From contig JAAELP010000415.1 of the NCBI GenBank assembly GCA_024226535.1, forward strand, positions 1-38,749: a DNA stretch of 38,749 bases. The letters run 5' to 3'. Of this stretch, positions 1-8,155 are shown piece after piece (position 1 is the first letter of the stretch; every line of letters starts with the position of its first letter). A program made the position numbers and the translations under genes. The notes beneath the pieces were generated by a model. That model did not search any database and was not told the origin of the DNA. It worked only from the letters and a program-made list of their open reading frames with translations. The DNA comes from Planctomycetota bacterium. GTDB lineage: Bacteria > Planctomycetota > Phycisphaerae > Phycisphaerales > SM1A02.

Positions 1-35
1 CCCGCCGCCGCGCGCGGTCGCCGCGCCGTGCGGGA

Positions 36-52
36 GCCGGCAGGACGCCGGC
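36..52. repeat. REP-like palindrome, copy 1
   Basis: GCCGGC (36-41), spacer AGGAC, GCCGGC (47-52). The same design recurs at 129, 258 and 15975, always outside genes. Confidence 0.55.
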
Positions 53-128
53 GGAAAAGCACCACCCCTGCGGCCCGGAGGGCCGCACTCATATAGAAAA
101 ACCCGCGCGAAAACGAGCCTTGGCAGTA

Positions 129-146
129 GCCGGCAAGGATGCCGGC
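129..146. repeat. REP-like palindrome, copy 2
   Basis: GCCGGC (129-134), spacer AAGGAT, GCCGGC (141-146). It differs from copy 1 by one extra spacer base and one substitution. Confidence 0.5.
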
Positions 147-257
147 GGGTTTGAGGGCGTAAGGCCTACCTTGCGTGAGCCGCAGGACGCGGCGTCAAAG
201 CACGGACACCGGAACGTCAAAGGCGCTCCGCCGCGCAAACGCCCAACTGTCAGCGAA

Positions 258-274
258 GCCGGCAGGACGCCGGC
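258..274. repeat. REP-like palindrome, copy 3
   Basis: GCCGGC (258-263), spacer AGGAC, GCCGGC (269-274). The core is identical to copy 1, including the spacer. Confidence 0.55.
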
Positions 275-319
275 GCAGCGGTAGGTCTTCCGTCGCGCAA
301 CGCGCCGCCGCCGCCCCCC

Positions 320-568
320 CTACTCCTCGTCCAACTGCTTCTCGATGTCCTTGCTGCGCCGCTCGAGATCACCCACGGTGTTCGTCGCGCTCTGCTTGGC
401 CTTGCCGAGCGTGGAGCGTCCGCCGCCCGGCGCCGGCGCCGTACCGGTGGCCTCGGTGTCCGTCTCGGCCGCGGGCTCCGGCGCGCGGGTGCTCGGCGCG
501 GGCTCCTCTTCGACGTAGCAGCCGGTCAGCAGCGCCGCCGCGGCGAGGGCAGGGATGATCCGCCTCAT
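320..568 (-). CDS. Small lipoprotein, unknown function (82 aa)
   Basis: Secreted lipoprotein of 82 residues. The signal is MRRIIPALAAAALLTGC with a lipobox (LLTGC) and the lipidated Cys at residue 17. The mature part is rich in Ala, Pro, Thr and Glu (about 18-50), followed by a charged, probably helical segment (51-82, GKAKQSATNTVGDLERRSKD). I recognise no domain. The ATG shares one base with the TGA of the upstream protease gene (TGATG), so translation is probably coupled and the two proteins may be made together. Longer frames reaching back to 889 only read through the protease gene in another frame and were not used. Membrane anchoring is well supported; the role is unknown. Confidence 0.7.
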   Translation of the reverse strand: MRRIIPALAAAALLTGCYVEEEPAPSTRAPEPAAETDTEATGTAPAPGGGRSTLGKAKQSATNTVGDLERRSKDIEKQLDEE

Positions 569-2712
569 CAGGAGCTCCAGTTCGCGATCGCCACGAGGAT
601 GTCGGCGAAGTTCACGGACGAGTCGTCGTTGAGATCCGCCGGGCACTCGGCCGGGGGCGCGGGGCACGAGCCCCAGGCGCCGATGATCGCGAGGATGTCG
701 GCGAAGTTCACGACCTCGTCGCCGTTCACGTCGCCGGGCACCGCCGGACAAACGTGGGCGATGATGCGCACGGCGTCGATACCGGCCTCGACGATCGAGT
801 TGTTGGGCTGGTCGGCGACGTTGAACCGGATGCGGAAGGTGTCGTTGACGGTGATCTTGTCGGCGATCCGGAAGCTCACGTCCTGCCACCCACCCGAGTT
901 CGTCGTCGCTCGCTCCAGTTCCTCCCAGTCGAGGTCGTTGTCGGAGACTTCCACGATCATCTCGTCCTCGCCGGTGTCGCTGGTGAACCAGCGGGCGTAG
1001 GAGATCCGGGCGTCGGGATCGTTCACCGCGGTCGCGTCGAGGATCGGCGAGTAGAGGGTCGTCGGGCCACCGTCCACGTCGGTGTTGCCCGCCCCGTTCT
1101 GCGTGAGGTAGCAGGAGCCGGATCCGTCGGCGTCCGTCGTCGGATCGCCGCGCGTCCCGTCACCGGCGGGAACGCCGCGTTCCCAGGCGCCGTTGGCAAG
1201 CGCCTCGTTGGTGACGGTCCAGCCGTTGTCCGCCTCGAAGTCGTCGGTGAACCCCGTCACCAGGTCGAGGACCGCGAGCGAGGAGAACGCCGTCGTCGGC
1301 GCGCCCGCGGGCTCGCTCACCGTCTCCCCTCCGGTCGAGTCGGCGCTGAAGTAGTACGACACCGTCACCCCGCACGCCATCGTGGGGAAGTCGGCGCTGT
1401 AAAGGTTGCCCGCGATCGTCGTCATCGGGATCGCCACGTAGCCACCGCCGATGTCGTAGTGCAGCACGCCGGTCCCCGGAGCCGGGATTCCGCCGTTCTG
1501 GCCCGACACCTGGACCTGGACGCTGGCGCCGTCGGGAGCCAGCAGGACCGGCAGGCCCTGCGGGAACGTGAACTCCAGCGGGAGCGACGGGAAGCACACG
1601 CCCTGCGGGTTGGCCAGCGCGTTCTGGAGATCCGGGTGGTGGATCGCCGTGCCGTTGTTCACCCCACCCGTCGGCGAGCATCCGCCGTGCGTGTGGATGC
1701 CGATGGCGAACCCGGTGCTCTCGTCGATGACCGGCGAGCCGGAGTTGCCGCCGGTCGTGTCCACGGCGTACTGCACGAGGTCGCCGGAGGACGTCGCGTA
1801 GTTGCCGGTGTGCGTCTTCTGCACGCCGTTCCACTCCGGCGGGATCGGGCTCACCGTCGAGCCGTAGCCGGTGATCCGGATGGTCTGCCCCTCGACCGGC
1901 GGCGCGACGGGCGCGAGCGCGAAGAAGTCGCCCTGTGCCTCGTACGCGGTAAGGCCGGTCTCGCTGTTCTCGAAGCAGCCGAAGTACGCCCAGTCGTTGC
2001 CGGTCCCGGCTCCGCCGTTCGTCTGCAGGGAGATCGGATCGACCGGGTACTGGTCGGACGGAGGCGGCTGCTGGTGCACGCCACCGGACGTCGACATGGG
2101 CACGTTGAAGTGCACGGCGTCGATGGTGGCGGTGCAATGGCCGGCGGTGAGGAAGCAGTGGTTGATGTCGTCGATCATCCACGCCGTGCACCCGTTGGGG
2201 TAGATGCGTCCCATCCGCACGTCGTTGGAGAGCACGCGGTCGTCGATGGCGCCGCAGATCGTCTCCGGCAACGCGGGAACCAGCGGACCGATCGTCGCGG
2301 TGGTGGACGCCACGCGGCTCGGCGCCGCGCCGGGATCGGCGATTAGCTCGACGAGCAACGCGTTGCCGTTGAAGAACGCCGTCCGGTTGCGCCAGTGGCC
2401 GAGTTGTACGGTATCGAGATGCTGCACCGCGCCATCCAGCACGGAGGTCACGCGCAGCACCGTCGGCTTGCCACCGACGGGGGTGGCGCCGAGGATCGCA
2501 GCGTCCAGCTTCAGACGCATCCACGCCACGCCCTGCGCCTGCACGACCGTCTTGTAGATCACGCCGCGCGAAGCCGATGTGTTCACGACAGGACCGGAGT
2601 CGAAGACCACGTCCACGTCGAAGTAGTCGATCTCACCGATCTGGGCCGATGACGTCGTCGCGATGACCATCGCGGCGATGACTCCGAGCCCGTAGCGGAA
2701 CACGTTGCACAT
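568..2712 (-). CDS. Secreted trypsin-like serine protease with C-terminal cassette and dockerin tail
   Basis: Exported protein of 714 residues. A signal peptide (1-24, ending SSAQ) is followed by a prodomain-like region (to about 145) and a trypsin-fold (S1) peptidase. The apparent catalytic triad is His192 in LTAGHC, Asp240 in GNDWAY and Ser324 in GGNSGSP. Next come an Ig-like segment (about 380-482), a jelly-roll/MAM-like segment (about 487-655, starting DDFEADNGW) and a dockerin-like tail (660-714) with two DILxxIxxW repeats. The ATG at 2712 is preceded by GGGAG and directly precedes the signal peptide; the open frame extending to 2871 would bury the signal. The gene is 43 bp downstream of a propeller gene carrying the same C-terminal segments. 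It probably cleaves extracellular proteins; the substrate cannot be read from sequence. Confidence 0.85.
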   Translation of the reverse strand: MCNVFRYGLGVIAAMVIATTSSAQIGEIDYFDVDVVFDSGPVVNTSASRGVIYKTVVQAQGVAWMRLKLDAAILGATPVGGKPTVLRVTSVLDGAVQHLDTVQLGHWRNRTAFFNGNALLVELIADPGAAPSRVASTTATIGPLVPALPETICGAIDDRVLSNDVRMGRIYPNGCTAWMIDDINHCFLTAGHCTATIDAVHFNVPMSTSGGVHQQPPPSDQYPVDPISLQTNGGAGTGNDWAYFGCFENSETGLTAYEAQGDFFALAPVAPPVEGQTIRITGYGSTVSPIPPEWNGVQKTHTGNYATSSGDLVQYAVDTTGGNSGSPVIDESTGFAIGIHTHGGCSPTGGVNNGTAIHHPDLQNALANPQGVCFPSLPLEFTFPQGLPVLLAPDGASVQVQVSGQNGGIPAPGTGVLHYDIGGGYVAIPMTTIAGNLYSADFPTMACGVTVSYYFSADSTGGETVSEPAGAPTTAFSSLAVLDLVTGFTDDFEADNGWTVTNEALANGAWERGVPAGDGTRGDPTTDADGSGSCYLTQNGAGNTDVDGGPTTLYSPILDATAVNDPDARISYARWFTSDTGEDEMIVEVSDNDLDWEELERATTNSGGWQDVSFRIADKITVNDTFRIRFNVADQPNNSIVEAGIDAVRIIAHVCPAVPGDVNGDEVVNFADILAIIGAWGSCPAPPAECPADLNDDSSVNFADILVAIANWSS

Positions 2713-2755
2713 TTCAGGGATCTCCCATCCTGAAAGTGGCGTTCGAAACGCCGGG

Positions 2756-5002
2756 TCAGCCCGTCCAGTTGGCGATGATCTGAAGGATATCGCCGAAGTC
2801 GACCGCGCCGCTACCGTCGATGTCCTCCGGGCAGGTCGCCGGCGGCGCCGGGCACGGACCCCAGGCGCCAATCGCGAGGAGGATGTCGCCGAAGTCGACG
2901 TTGCCGTCCTGATTGAGGTCGGCCGGTTGAGCGCCGATGCACTCGAAGCTGAGCACCTTCACCGCGTCGATCGCGGCTTCGGTGACCGAATCGTTGGGGT
3001 TGTCCGTCGCGCTGAAGCGCAGGTGGATCTGCGGGTTGAGCGCGACGAAGTCGGCGACGCGGAACGTGTGCTCCTGCCAGCCGATCTCGTTGCCCACGAC
3101 CTCCACGAGCGTCCAGTTCGCGCCGCCGTTGGACGACACTTCGACCGTGAGGTTGTCGGCGTCGTTGTCGTCGTTCGTGAACCAGCGGGCGTAGCTGACG
3201 AACGGATCGGGGAGCCCGGAGATGTCGATCGGCGGCGACTCGAGACGCGTCGGGCCACCGTCCACGTCGGAGTTGCCGGACACGTTGTCGGTGAGCCAGC
3301 ACTGCCCGGATCCGTCGAAGTCCGCGAGCGGATCGCCGCGGTCGCCGGCGCCGGCGGGAACGCCGCGGCCCCACCCGCCGTCGGTGAGGTCGACGTTCTC
3401 CACGGCCCAGCCGGGGTCGGTCTCCATGTCGTCGGTGAAGGCGACGTCGGTGCCGAAGGTCGAGGTCGCCGCGTAGGCGCTGCTCGGGGCGAGCGACGGC
3501 GACGTCTCGGTGAAGCCGTCGGAGGCGTCGGCGCTGAAGTAGAAGTCGACGAGCGTGCCGCACTCGGTCGCGGGGATCGTCGCCGTGAACGACGTACCGC
3601 CGTTGGCGATCATCGGGCTCGTCGTGAACCCGCCGACGCCGTCGGAGACGTGCACCGTCGCGGTGCCGGGCAGGAGTCCGCCCGCCTGGAGTTCGGTGAT
3701 CTCCACGGCGATGGAGTCACCGCTGGGAGCGACGGCCTCCGGCAGACCGGACGGGAAGCCGAACGCGAGCATCGGCTCGCCGAGCCGCCACACGAACAGG
3801 CCCTTCTCGATGTCGCTGCCGATGATCACGCCGCTGGGGAAGTACGGGTAGTTGCTCCAGAGGCCGTTGAAGTTGTCGTTGTCGTCGGGGATCCACGTGT
3901 CGAAGTACGCGATCTCCACCGGGTTCAGCGGGTCCACGGACGTGTCGAACACGCGGAGGCCGCTGCGGTAGTTGGCCTCGAAGATCAGGTCGCCGCGCAC
4001 GTAGAGGTTGTGCCCGATCGACTGGTTGCCGTTGGTGAAGGTGCCGGCGACGAACGGGCTGGCCAGGTTGCTGACGTCGATTGCGAACGTCGTCGTGGGC
4101 AGGACACCGTTCTCGTCCAGCTCGTCGTTGAGGTAGAGGTACTGACGATCCTCGGAGAGCCACGCCTGGTGCGAGTACGCGCCGTTGGCGTAGATGAGCT
4201 GGCCCAGCGTGATGATGTTGCCGGGGTTGGTGACGTCGAGGATGTCGAGCCCGGTCTCGACGCTGCCGCCGTTGAGACCGCTACAGCAGAACGCGATCTC
4301 CTTGCCGGCCCACGGGCCGGATGTGTACGTGACGATCTGCGCGTCGTGGACGTACCGCGTCGGCCAGCTCCCGATCAGCGTGGGGTTGGCCGGGTTGAAC
4401 CCGATGTCGTAGATCAGCAGGCCGTTGCCGCTGCCGCCGGTGCGGTAGAGACGGCCGCTGTCGGCGTTGATGGCGACGTTGTGCGTCGCGGACCCGCCGG
4501 TCGTGATCTCGTTGACCAGCGTCGCCACGCCGAAGTCCACGTTGGTCAGGTCGATGACCTGGATGCCGTTGCCGGCCTCGCTCACGACGTAGGCGTGGTT
4601 CTGGAAGACCTTGATGTCGTGCCACGAGCTCTGCGGGCCCGGGATCATCTCGACGATGACCGGGTCGCCGGGATTCGTGATCTCGACGATGCCCGTGCCC
4701 GCCGAGAGCCCGAGCAACGCGTACTCGCGGCCGGTCGGCGAGACGTAGCCCCAGCAGTCGTTGCTGGCGGTGTGCGAGCCGGGGAACTCGGAGATGGGCA
4801 GCCAGGAGAGCAGTTGGACGCCGTCGGAGTCGAACTCCAGCGGCACGCCCCCGTCGGCGGCGCCGGCGCTGCGGTAGCCGGGCCCCATGTACGGCGGGAC
4901 GGTGTCCCGGGGTTTCGGGTCGTCGACGTGGGCGGTGAGTGTGGCGGTCAGGCCCAGGGCCAGCGTGGTGCCGACCCAACCGATGCTCCAACGGCTTCCC
5001 AT
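2756..5002 (-). CDS. Choice-of-anchor B family beta-propeller with C-terminal cassette and dockerin tail
   Basis: Secreted protein of 748 residues. A short signal (1-25, ending TAHVDD) leads into an LVIVD-type propeller (about 60-405). Characteristic strings are SNDCWGYVSPTGREYALLG, SSWHDIKVFQNHAYVVSE and RYVHDAQIVTYTSGPWAGKE. It continues with an Ig-like segment (412-515), a jelly-roll segment (520-688, from DDMETDPGW) and a dockerin-like tail (693-748). The chosen ATG at 5002 follows GAGAGG. An in-frame GTG at 5134 has an even better Shine-Dalgarno (AAAGGAG) but would add 44 arginine-rich residues before the signal peptide. The downstream neighbour (protease) shares its last three domains; the upstream neighbour (5297-6691) is a paralogue with only propeller and tail. 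Such propellers usually bind ligands; no activity is known to me. Confidence 0.85.
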   Translation of the reverse strand: MGSRWSIGWVGTTLALGLTATLTAHVDDPKPRDTVPPYMGPGYRSAGAADGGVPLEFDSDGVQLLSWLPISEFPGSHTASNDCWGYVSPTGREYALLGLSAGTGIVEITNPGDPVIVEMIPGPQSSWHDIKVFQNHAYVVSEAGNGIQVIDLTNVDFGVATLVNEITTGGSATHNVAINADSGRLYRTGGSGNGLLIYDIGFNPANPTLIGSWPTRYVHDAQIVTYTSGPWAGKEIAFCCSGLNGGSVETGLDILDVTNPGNIITLGQLIYANGAYSHQAWLSEDRQYLYLNDELDENGVLPTTTFAIDVSNLASPFVAGTFTNGNQSIGHNLYVRGDLIFEANYRSGLRVFDTSVDPLNPVEIAYFDTWIPDDNDNFNGLWSNYPYFPSGVIIGSDIEKGLFVWRLGEPMLAFGFPSGLPEAVAPSGDSIAVEITELQAGGLLPGTATVHVSDGVGGFTTSPMIANGGTSFTATIPATECGTLVDFYFSADASDGFTETSPSLAPSSAYAATSTFGTDVAFTDDMETDPGWAVENVDLTDGGWGRGVPAGAGDRGDPLADFDGSGQCWLTDNVSGNSDVDGGPTRLESPPIDISGLPDPFVSYARWFTNDDNDADNLTVEVSSNGGANWTLVEVVGNEIGWQEHTFRVADFVALNPQIHLRFSATDNPNDSVTEAAIDAVKVLSFECIGAQPADLNQDGNVDFGDILLAIGAWGPCPAPPATCPEDIDGSGAVDFGDILQIIANWTG

Positions 5003-5296
5003 TCTGCCTCTCAATCTGTTTTGGCCAGCGACGCCCCCACCGCGTCTGACGCGTTCCTCTTCCGCGACCGCCCCCGACGGGCGGTCTCCTCGCGCGGTCC
5101 GCTCCAAGGTACCCGAGAGCCGCTTCGCATGCACGAACTCCTTTAGGAACCGTGCTTTGCGCGGCCCAAAGACAAACCGGCCCGCTTATTCGGACCCACA
5201 GGTCAGCTTTGGATGACCAATGTCGAACCCAAAGTCAGTTCGTTTGGAAACCGGCTCTGGGTGCGTCCAATCGGCCTGCCGAGGGGTGGCCCGGCC
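5003..5296. other. Intergenic leader between the two propeller genes
   Basis: This stretch separates two minus-strand paralogues and is long for the cluster, so it probably holds a separate promoter for the downstream gene. On the minus strand it has a strong Shine-Dalgarno AAAGGAG (about 5139-5145) preceding GTG (5134) and ATG (5130) codons. I could not pick out a convincing -10 element, and I see no hairpin terminator. Confidence 0.4.
5011..5130 (-). CDS. Possible 39-codon upstream ORF
   Basis: An ATG at 5130, nine bases after the Shine-Dalgarno AAGGAG, opens a 39-residue frame (MRSGSRVPW..., very basic) that stops at 5011, eight bases before the ATG of the propeller gene at 5002. The peptide resembles no family I know. 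It could be a leader ORF coupled to propeller translation. Alternatively, the ribosome site may serve the overlapping GTG at 5134, which is in frame with the propeller. The evidence is only the ribosome site and the spacing. Confidence 0.2.
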   Translation of the reverse strand: MRSGSRVPWSGPREETARRGRSRKRNASDAVGASLAKTD

Positions 5297-6691
5297 TCAA
5301 CTCCAGTTCGAGATGGCCACGAGGATGTCCCCGAAGCCCACCTCGCCGTCGCCGTTGAGGTCCGCGTCGCAGTCCGGCCCGCAGGGTCCCCACGCGGCGA
5401 TGATGTCGAGGATGTCCCCGAAGTCGACGAGGCCGTCGCCGTTGACGTCGCCGGCCACCACCGTCGTCGGGAACCGCCACACGAACAGGCCGCGCTGACG
5501 GTCGCTGCCGATGAAGGTGCCGCTCTCGAAGAACGGATAGACGCTCCAGAGGCCGTTGAAGCTCGTCGCGTCGTCCTCCGGACGCGTGTCGAAGTACGCG
5601 ATCTCGACGCCCTGCTCGGGATCGGTGGCGACGTCGAAGATCCGCACACCGGTGGAGTAGTTCGCCTGGAAGAGCCTGCCGTCGTGGACGTAGACGTTGT
5701 GCCCCACCGCGGGCAGACCGTTGGTGAAGGTGGACGCGAGCGAGACGTTCGCGAGGTCGCTCACGTCGAGCACGATCGTCGTGGTCGGCAGTCCGCCGTT
5801 GGTCTCGTCGGCCTCGTCGTCGAGGTAGAAGTACTGCCGGTCGTCCGACAGCCAGCCCTGGTGCGAGTACTCGCCGTTGGGCAGCAGGAAGCGGTCGATC
5901 TCGATGATGTTCGACTTGTTCGTGACGTCGAGCACGTCGAGGCCCGTCTCCGCCCAGCCGTTGTTGAAGCCGCTGCACGCGAAGGCGATTTCCTTGCCGG
6001 CCCACGGGCCGGAGGTGTAGGTGACGACCTGCGCGTCGTGGACGTAGCGCGCGTTCCACTCGCCGACGAACGTCGGGTTCGACGGATCGGCGTTGAGGTC
6101 GTAGATGCGCAGGCCGTGCCCGCTGCCGCCGCTGCGGTAGAGGTAGCCGCTGTCCTCGTTGATCACGGCGTTGTGCGTCTTGTTCGTGCCCGCATCCGTG
6201 ACGGTGTTCACGAGCGTGACGCTCCCGGCGTCGATCTGGGAGAGATCGAAGACCTGGATACCGCCACCGACGGCCTCGGTGACCGCGTACGCGTACGTCT
6301 GAAACGTCTTGATGTCGCGCCACGTGCTCGTGAGCCCGGAGATGACGTCGATGATCACCGGGTTGACCGGGTCGGTGATCTCCACGAACCCCGTGGCGTC
6401 GAACAGGCCCATGATCGCGTACTCGCGACCGGACGGAGACGTGTACCCCCAGCAATCGTTGGCGGAGGCGAGGGCGCCCCCGAAATCCTCGATCGAGACC
6501 GTCGACTGGAGCTCGACGCCGAGGGACGTGTAGGGGTTCGTGCCGATACCGTCGGCGGCGGCGCTGTACCCGGGCCCGGGGACCGGCGGCGCCGCGTCCA
6601 GGGCCTTGGGATCATCGAGGTGGGCCGGGGCGGAGACGGCGAGCGTCGCGGAGGCGACGGCGGCGGCCAGCGAGGTCGATCGAACGTTCAT
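5297..6691 (-). CDS. Choice-of-anchor B family beta-propeller with dockerin tail (short paralogue)
   Basis: Secreted protein of 464 residues: signal peptide (1-23, SAPAH), propeller (about 55-406) and dockerin-like tail (414-464, GDVNGDGLVDFGDILDIIAA). The propeller is clearly paralogous to the next gene; both contain NDCWGY, RYVHDAQ(I/V)VTYTSGPWAGKE and a GLW(S)xYPxF segment near the end. Unlike that paralogue it has no Ig-like or jelly-roll segments, so propeller and tail are nearly adjacent. The ATG at 6691 follows GGAGG at good spacing; the open frame to 6745 would only add residues before the signal. A -10-like TATCCT lies 38 bp upstream. Function beyond extracellular ligand binding is not known. 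Confidence 0.85.
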   Translation of the reverse strand: MNVRSTSLAAAVASATLAVSAPAHLDDPKALDAAPPVPGPGYSAAADGIGTNPYTSLGVELQSTVSIEDFGGALASANDCWGYTSPSGREYAIMGLFDATGFVEITDPVNPVIIDVISGLTSTWRDIKTFQTYAYAVTEAVGGGIQVFDLSQIDAGSVTLVNTVTDAGTNKTHNAVINEDSGYLYRSGGSGHGLRIYDLNADPSNPTFVGEWNARYVHDAQVVTYTSGPWAGKEIAFACSGFNNGWAETGLDVLDVTNKSNIIEIDRFLLPNGEYSHQGWLSDDRQYFYLDDEADETNGGLPTTTIVLDVSDLANVSLASTFTNGLPAVGHNVYVHDGRLFQANYSTGVRIFDVATDPEQGVEIAYFDTRPEDDATSFNGLWSVYPFFESGTFIGSDRQRGLFVWRFPTTVVAGDVNGDGLVDFGDILDIIAAWGPCGPDCDADLNGDGEVGFGDILVAISNWS

Positions 6692-6728
6692 GCGGAGTCC
6701 TCCACGCGTATGCCCGCCCACGCGATTC

Positions 6729-6734
6729 AGGATA
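6729..6734 (-). promoter_or_regulatory. -10-like element TATCCT for the 6691 propeller gene
   Basis: Read on the minus strand, CCCTATCCT ends at 6729, placing transcription start near 6722 and leaving a leader of about 30 nt with GGAGG. An imperfect inverted repeat GGGG-N6-CCCC (6735-6748) abuts it upstream. No clear -35 was seen. The same hexamer occurs before the genes at 10550 and 26020. Confidence 0.35.
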
Positions 6735-6790
6735 GGGGATTTCACCCCAATTTCATAGCGATCTTATCCGCACTGGGTTGCGATCGGTTC

Positions 6791-8155
6791 TCAACGTTTT
6801 GGCAGTCCGGGACGCTCCGGTCGCTTCAGGAGCGTCTCCGCGGGATCGGCGGCGCTGAGCGATTCCAGGAAGGCGACGAGGTCGTCGATCTCGCGGTCGG
6901 TGAGGTGCAGCGGGACGAGAAGCTGCTCCTGGTGGTGGTCCGGAAGCACCGCGTTCTCGAGCGTCGAGTAGTGAAGGACGACGTCGCGCAGCGTGGCGAG
7001 TTGGCCTTGGTGCATGTATGGCGGCGTTCGCGCGACGTTGCGGAGCGAGGGGGTCTTGAACTGGCCCCACGCTTCCGGGGAGCGTCGCAGCGAACGCACC
7101 TGCTTCGCCTTGACGCCGTCGCGGGCGTCGCTGTACGCACCCCGGGCGTTGAACTCGCTCGCCTGCACCTGCGGGATGCCGGCGTATCGGGCGGGATCGT
7201 TGAGCGGCCCTCCGCCCTCGGGACCGATGCCGGTGGAATGGAACTCGCCGTCGGTGAACAACGGGCCGAAGTGGCAGAGTCGGCACGAGGCGCGCCCCGC
7301 AAAGAGCTTCCAGCCACGCTGCGCCGCCGGCGGGATCGCGGCCGTGCGCTCGGGATCACCGGCGCGAACTCCGGCGACGAACTCGTCGAACGGCGCCTGG
7401 GTCGAAAGGAGTCGACGCTCGTACGCCGCGATCGCCTTGCCGACGTTCGCGAAGACGCGGTTGACGGCGTCGCGGTCGGCATGGCTCATCGCGATCCACG
7501 CAACGTGGTGCGGGTGCTTCGCGTCGCCGGGCACCGGGCGAGCATCGAGCGGCACGGTCGACGCCATGTCGTCGAGGATGGCGGCGGGACCGAAGACCGA
7601 CTCGTACGCGGCGCGCAGCGCCGGGTCACCGGCGATGACGCGCGCGATGCGCAGGCGGCTGCCGCCCATCTCCACGGGCTCCTCGAAGGGCACGAGCGCC
7701 TGCGACCACAGCGTCTCGCGTCGGCCGTCCCAGAAGAACCAGCGGTTGTGGGCGGTGTTGAGAAGCGTGATCGTGTGCCGCGGAACGTCGCCGATGGCCT
7801 GCGCCCGTGGCCGCCCGTCGGTGAACGCCTGCGCCGGGTCGTGGCACGTCGCGCACGAGACCTCGCCGTTGGCCGAGAAACGCTGCTCGAAGAACAGGAA
7901 CTGGCCGAGGTGGGCGGCGGCCGGGTCGTCGGCAACGACGTTGCTCGGGGCCGGCGGCAGCGGCGGCACCGGGGAGTGACGCTCCAGCAGCCGGCGGTCG
8001 GTCTCGGTCAGCTCGACCGCGGCCGGTTCGGTGGCGGTGGCGAGCGCGACGGGAACCAGCGCCGCGGTGAGCAAGAGGACCCAGCGCACCCGCACCCCCC
8101 GCCGTCGCCCCCCCTTCGTGCCTTCGTGCCTTCGTGCCCTCGTGCCTTTCCTCAT
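6791..8155 (-). CDS. Di-haem cytochrome c peroxidase family protein (MauG/CcpA-like)
   Basis: Periplasmic di-haem protein of 454 residues. Two CxxCH sites are visible: CATCH at 101-105 and CRLCH at 291-295. The spacing and the late TPPYMHQG segment (about 377-384) match bacterial cytochrome c peroxidases and MauG relatives, which reduce peroxide or oxidise protein or small-molecule partners. The ATG at 8155 overlaps the stop of the preceding YtkA-like gene (ATGA). The first 20 residues (RARRHEGTKGGRRR) come from an octamer tandem repeat and make an unusually long basic n-region. A GTG at 8095, just before VRWVLLLTAALVPVAL, could be the real start or these residues could be tolerated. It is the last gene of a three-gene operon. 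Electron donor and substrate are unknown. Confidence 0.88.
   Translation of the reverse strand: MRKGTRARRHEGTKGGRRRGVRVRWVLLLTAALVPVALATATEPAAVELTETDRRLLERHSPVPPLPPAPSNVVADDPAAAHLGQFLFFEQRFSANGEVSCATCHDPAQAFTDGRPRAQAIGDVPRHTITLLNTAHNRWFFWDGRRETLWSQALVPFEEPVEMGGSRLRIARVIAGDPALRAAYESVFGPAAILDDMASTVPLDARPVPGDAKHPHHVAWIAMSHADRDAVNRVFANVGKAIAAYERRLLSTQAPFDEFVAGVRAGDPERTAAIPPAAQRGWKLFAGRASCRLCHFGPLFTDGEFHSTGIGPEGGGPLNDPARYAGIPQVQASEFNARGAYSDARDGVKAKQVRSLRRSPEAWGQFKTPSLRNVARTPPYMHQGQLATLRDVVLHYSTLENAVLPDHHQEQLLVPLHLTDREIDDLVAFLESLSAADPAETLLKRPERPGLPKR
8114..8145. repeat. Octamer tandem repeat CTTCGTGC x4
   Basis: Four head-to-tail copies of CTTCGTGC (last copy CCTCGTGC) at 8114-8121, 8122-8129, 8130-8137 and 8138-8145. 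They lie at the 5' end of the di-haem gene and encode the KGTRARRHEGTKG residues ahead of its signal peptide. I recall similar GTGCCTTC-type octamers from other planctomycete genomes, but I could not check this. Confidence 0.75.

Larger units (their letters stand above)
1..319. other. Non-coding stretch with REP-like palindromes
   Basis: No convincing gene lies in these 319 bases; the plus-strand frame entering from 175 is arginine/serine-rich shadow sequence. It holds three copies of GCCGGC-N5/6-GCCGGC (36-52, 129-146, 258-274) and a perfect 7-bp hairpin GCGGCCC-GGA-GGGCCGC at 70-86. It lies downstream of the minus-strand lipoprotein gene, so the hairpins may help end that transcript, but there is no T-tract typical of intrinsic terminators. 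Confidence 0.6.

Noticed and set aside
2705..5146. 813-codon open frame on the plus strand
   Set aside because: Antisense to the choice-of-anchor B gene; Val/Arg/Asp-rich with no domain.
568..6691. Cellulosome-type gene cluster
   Set aside because: The tails are dockerin-like, but there are no glycoside hydrolases, cohesins or scaffoldins. A protease and propellers point elsewhere.
8114..8145. CRISPR-like repeat array
   Set aside because: The 8-bp units are directly adjacent with no spacers. The 9-bp and 18-bp arrays at 10552 and 37110 likewise lack spacers.
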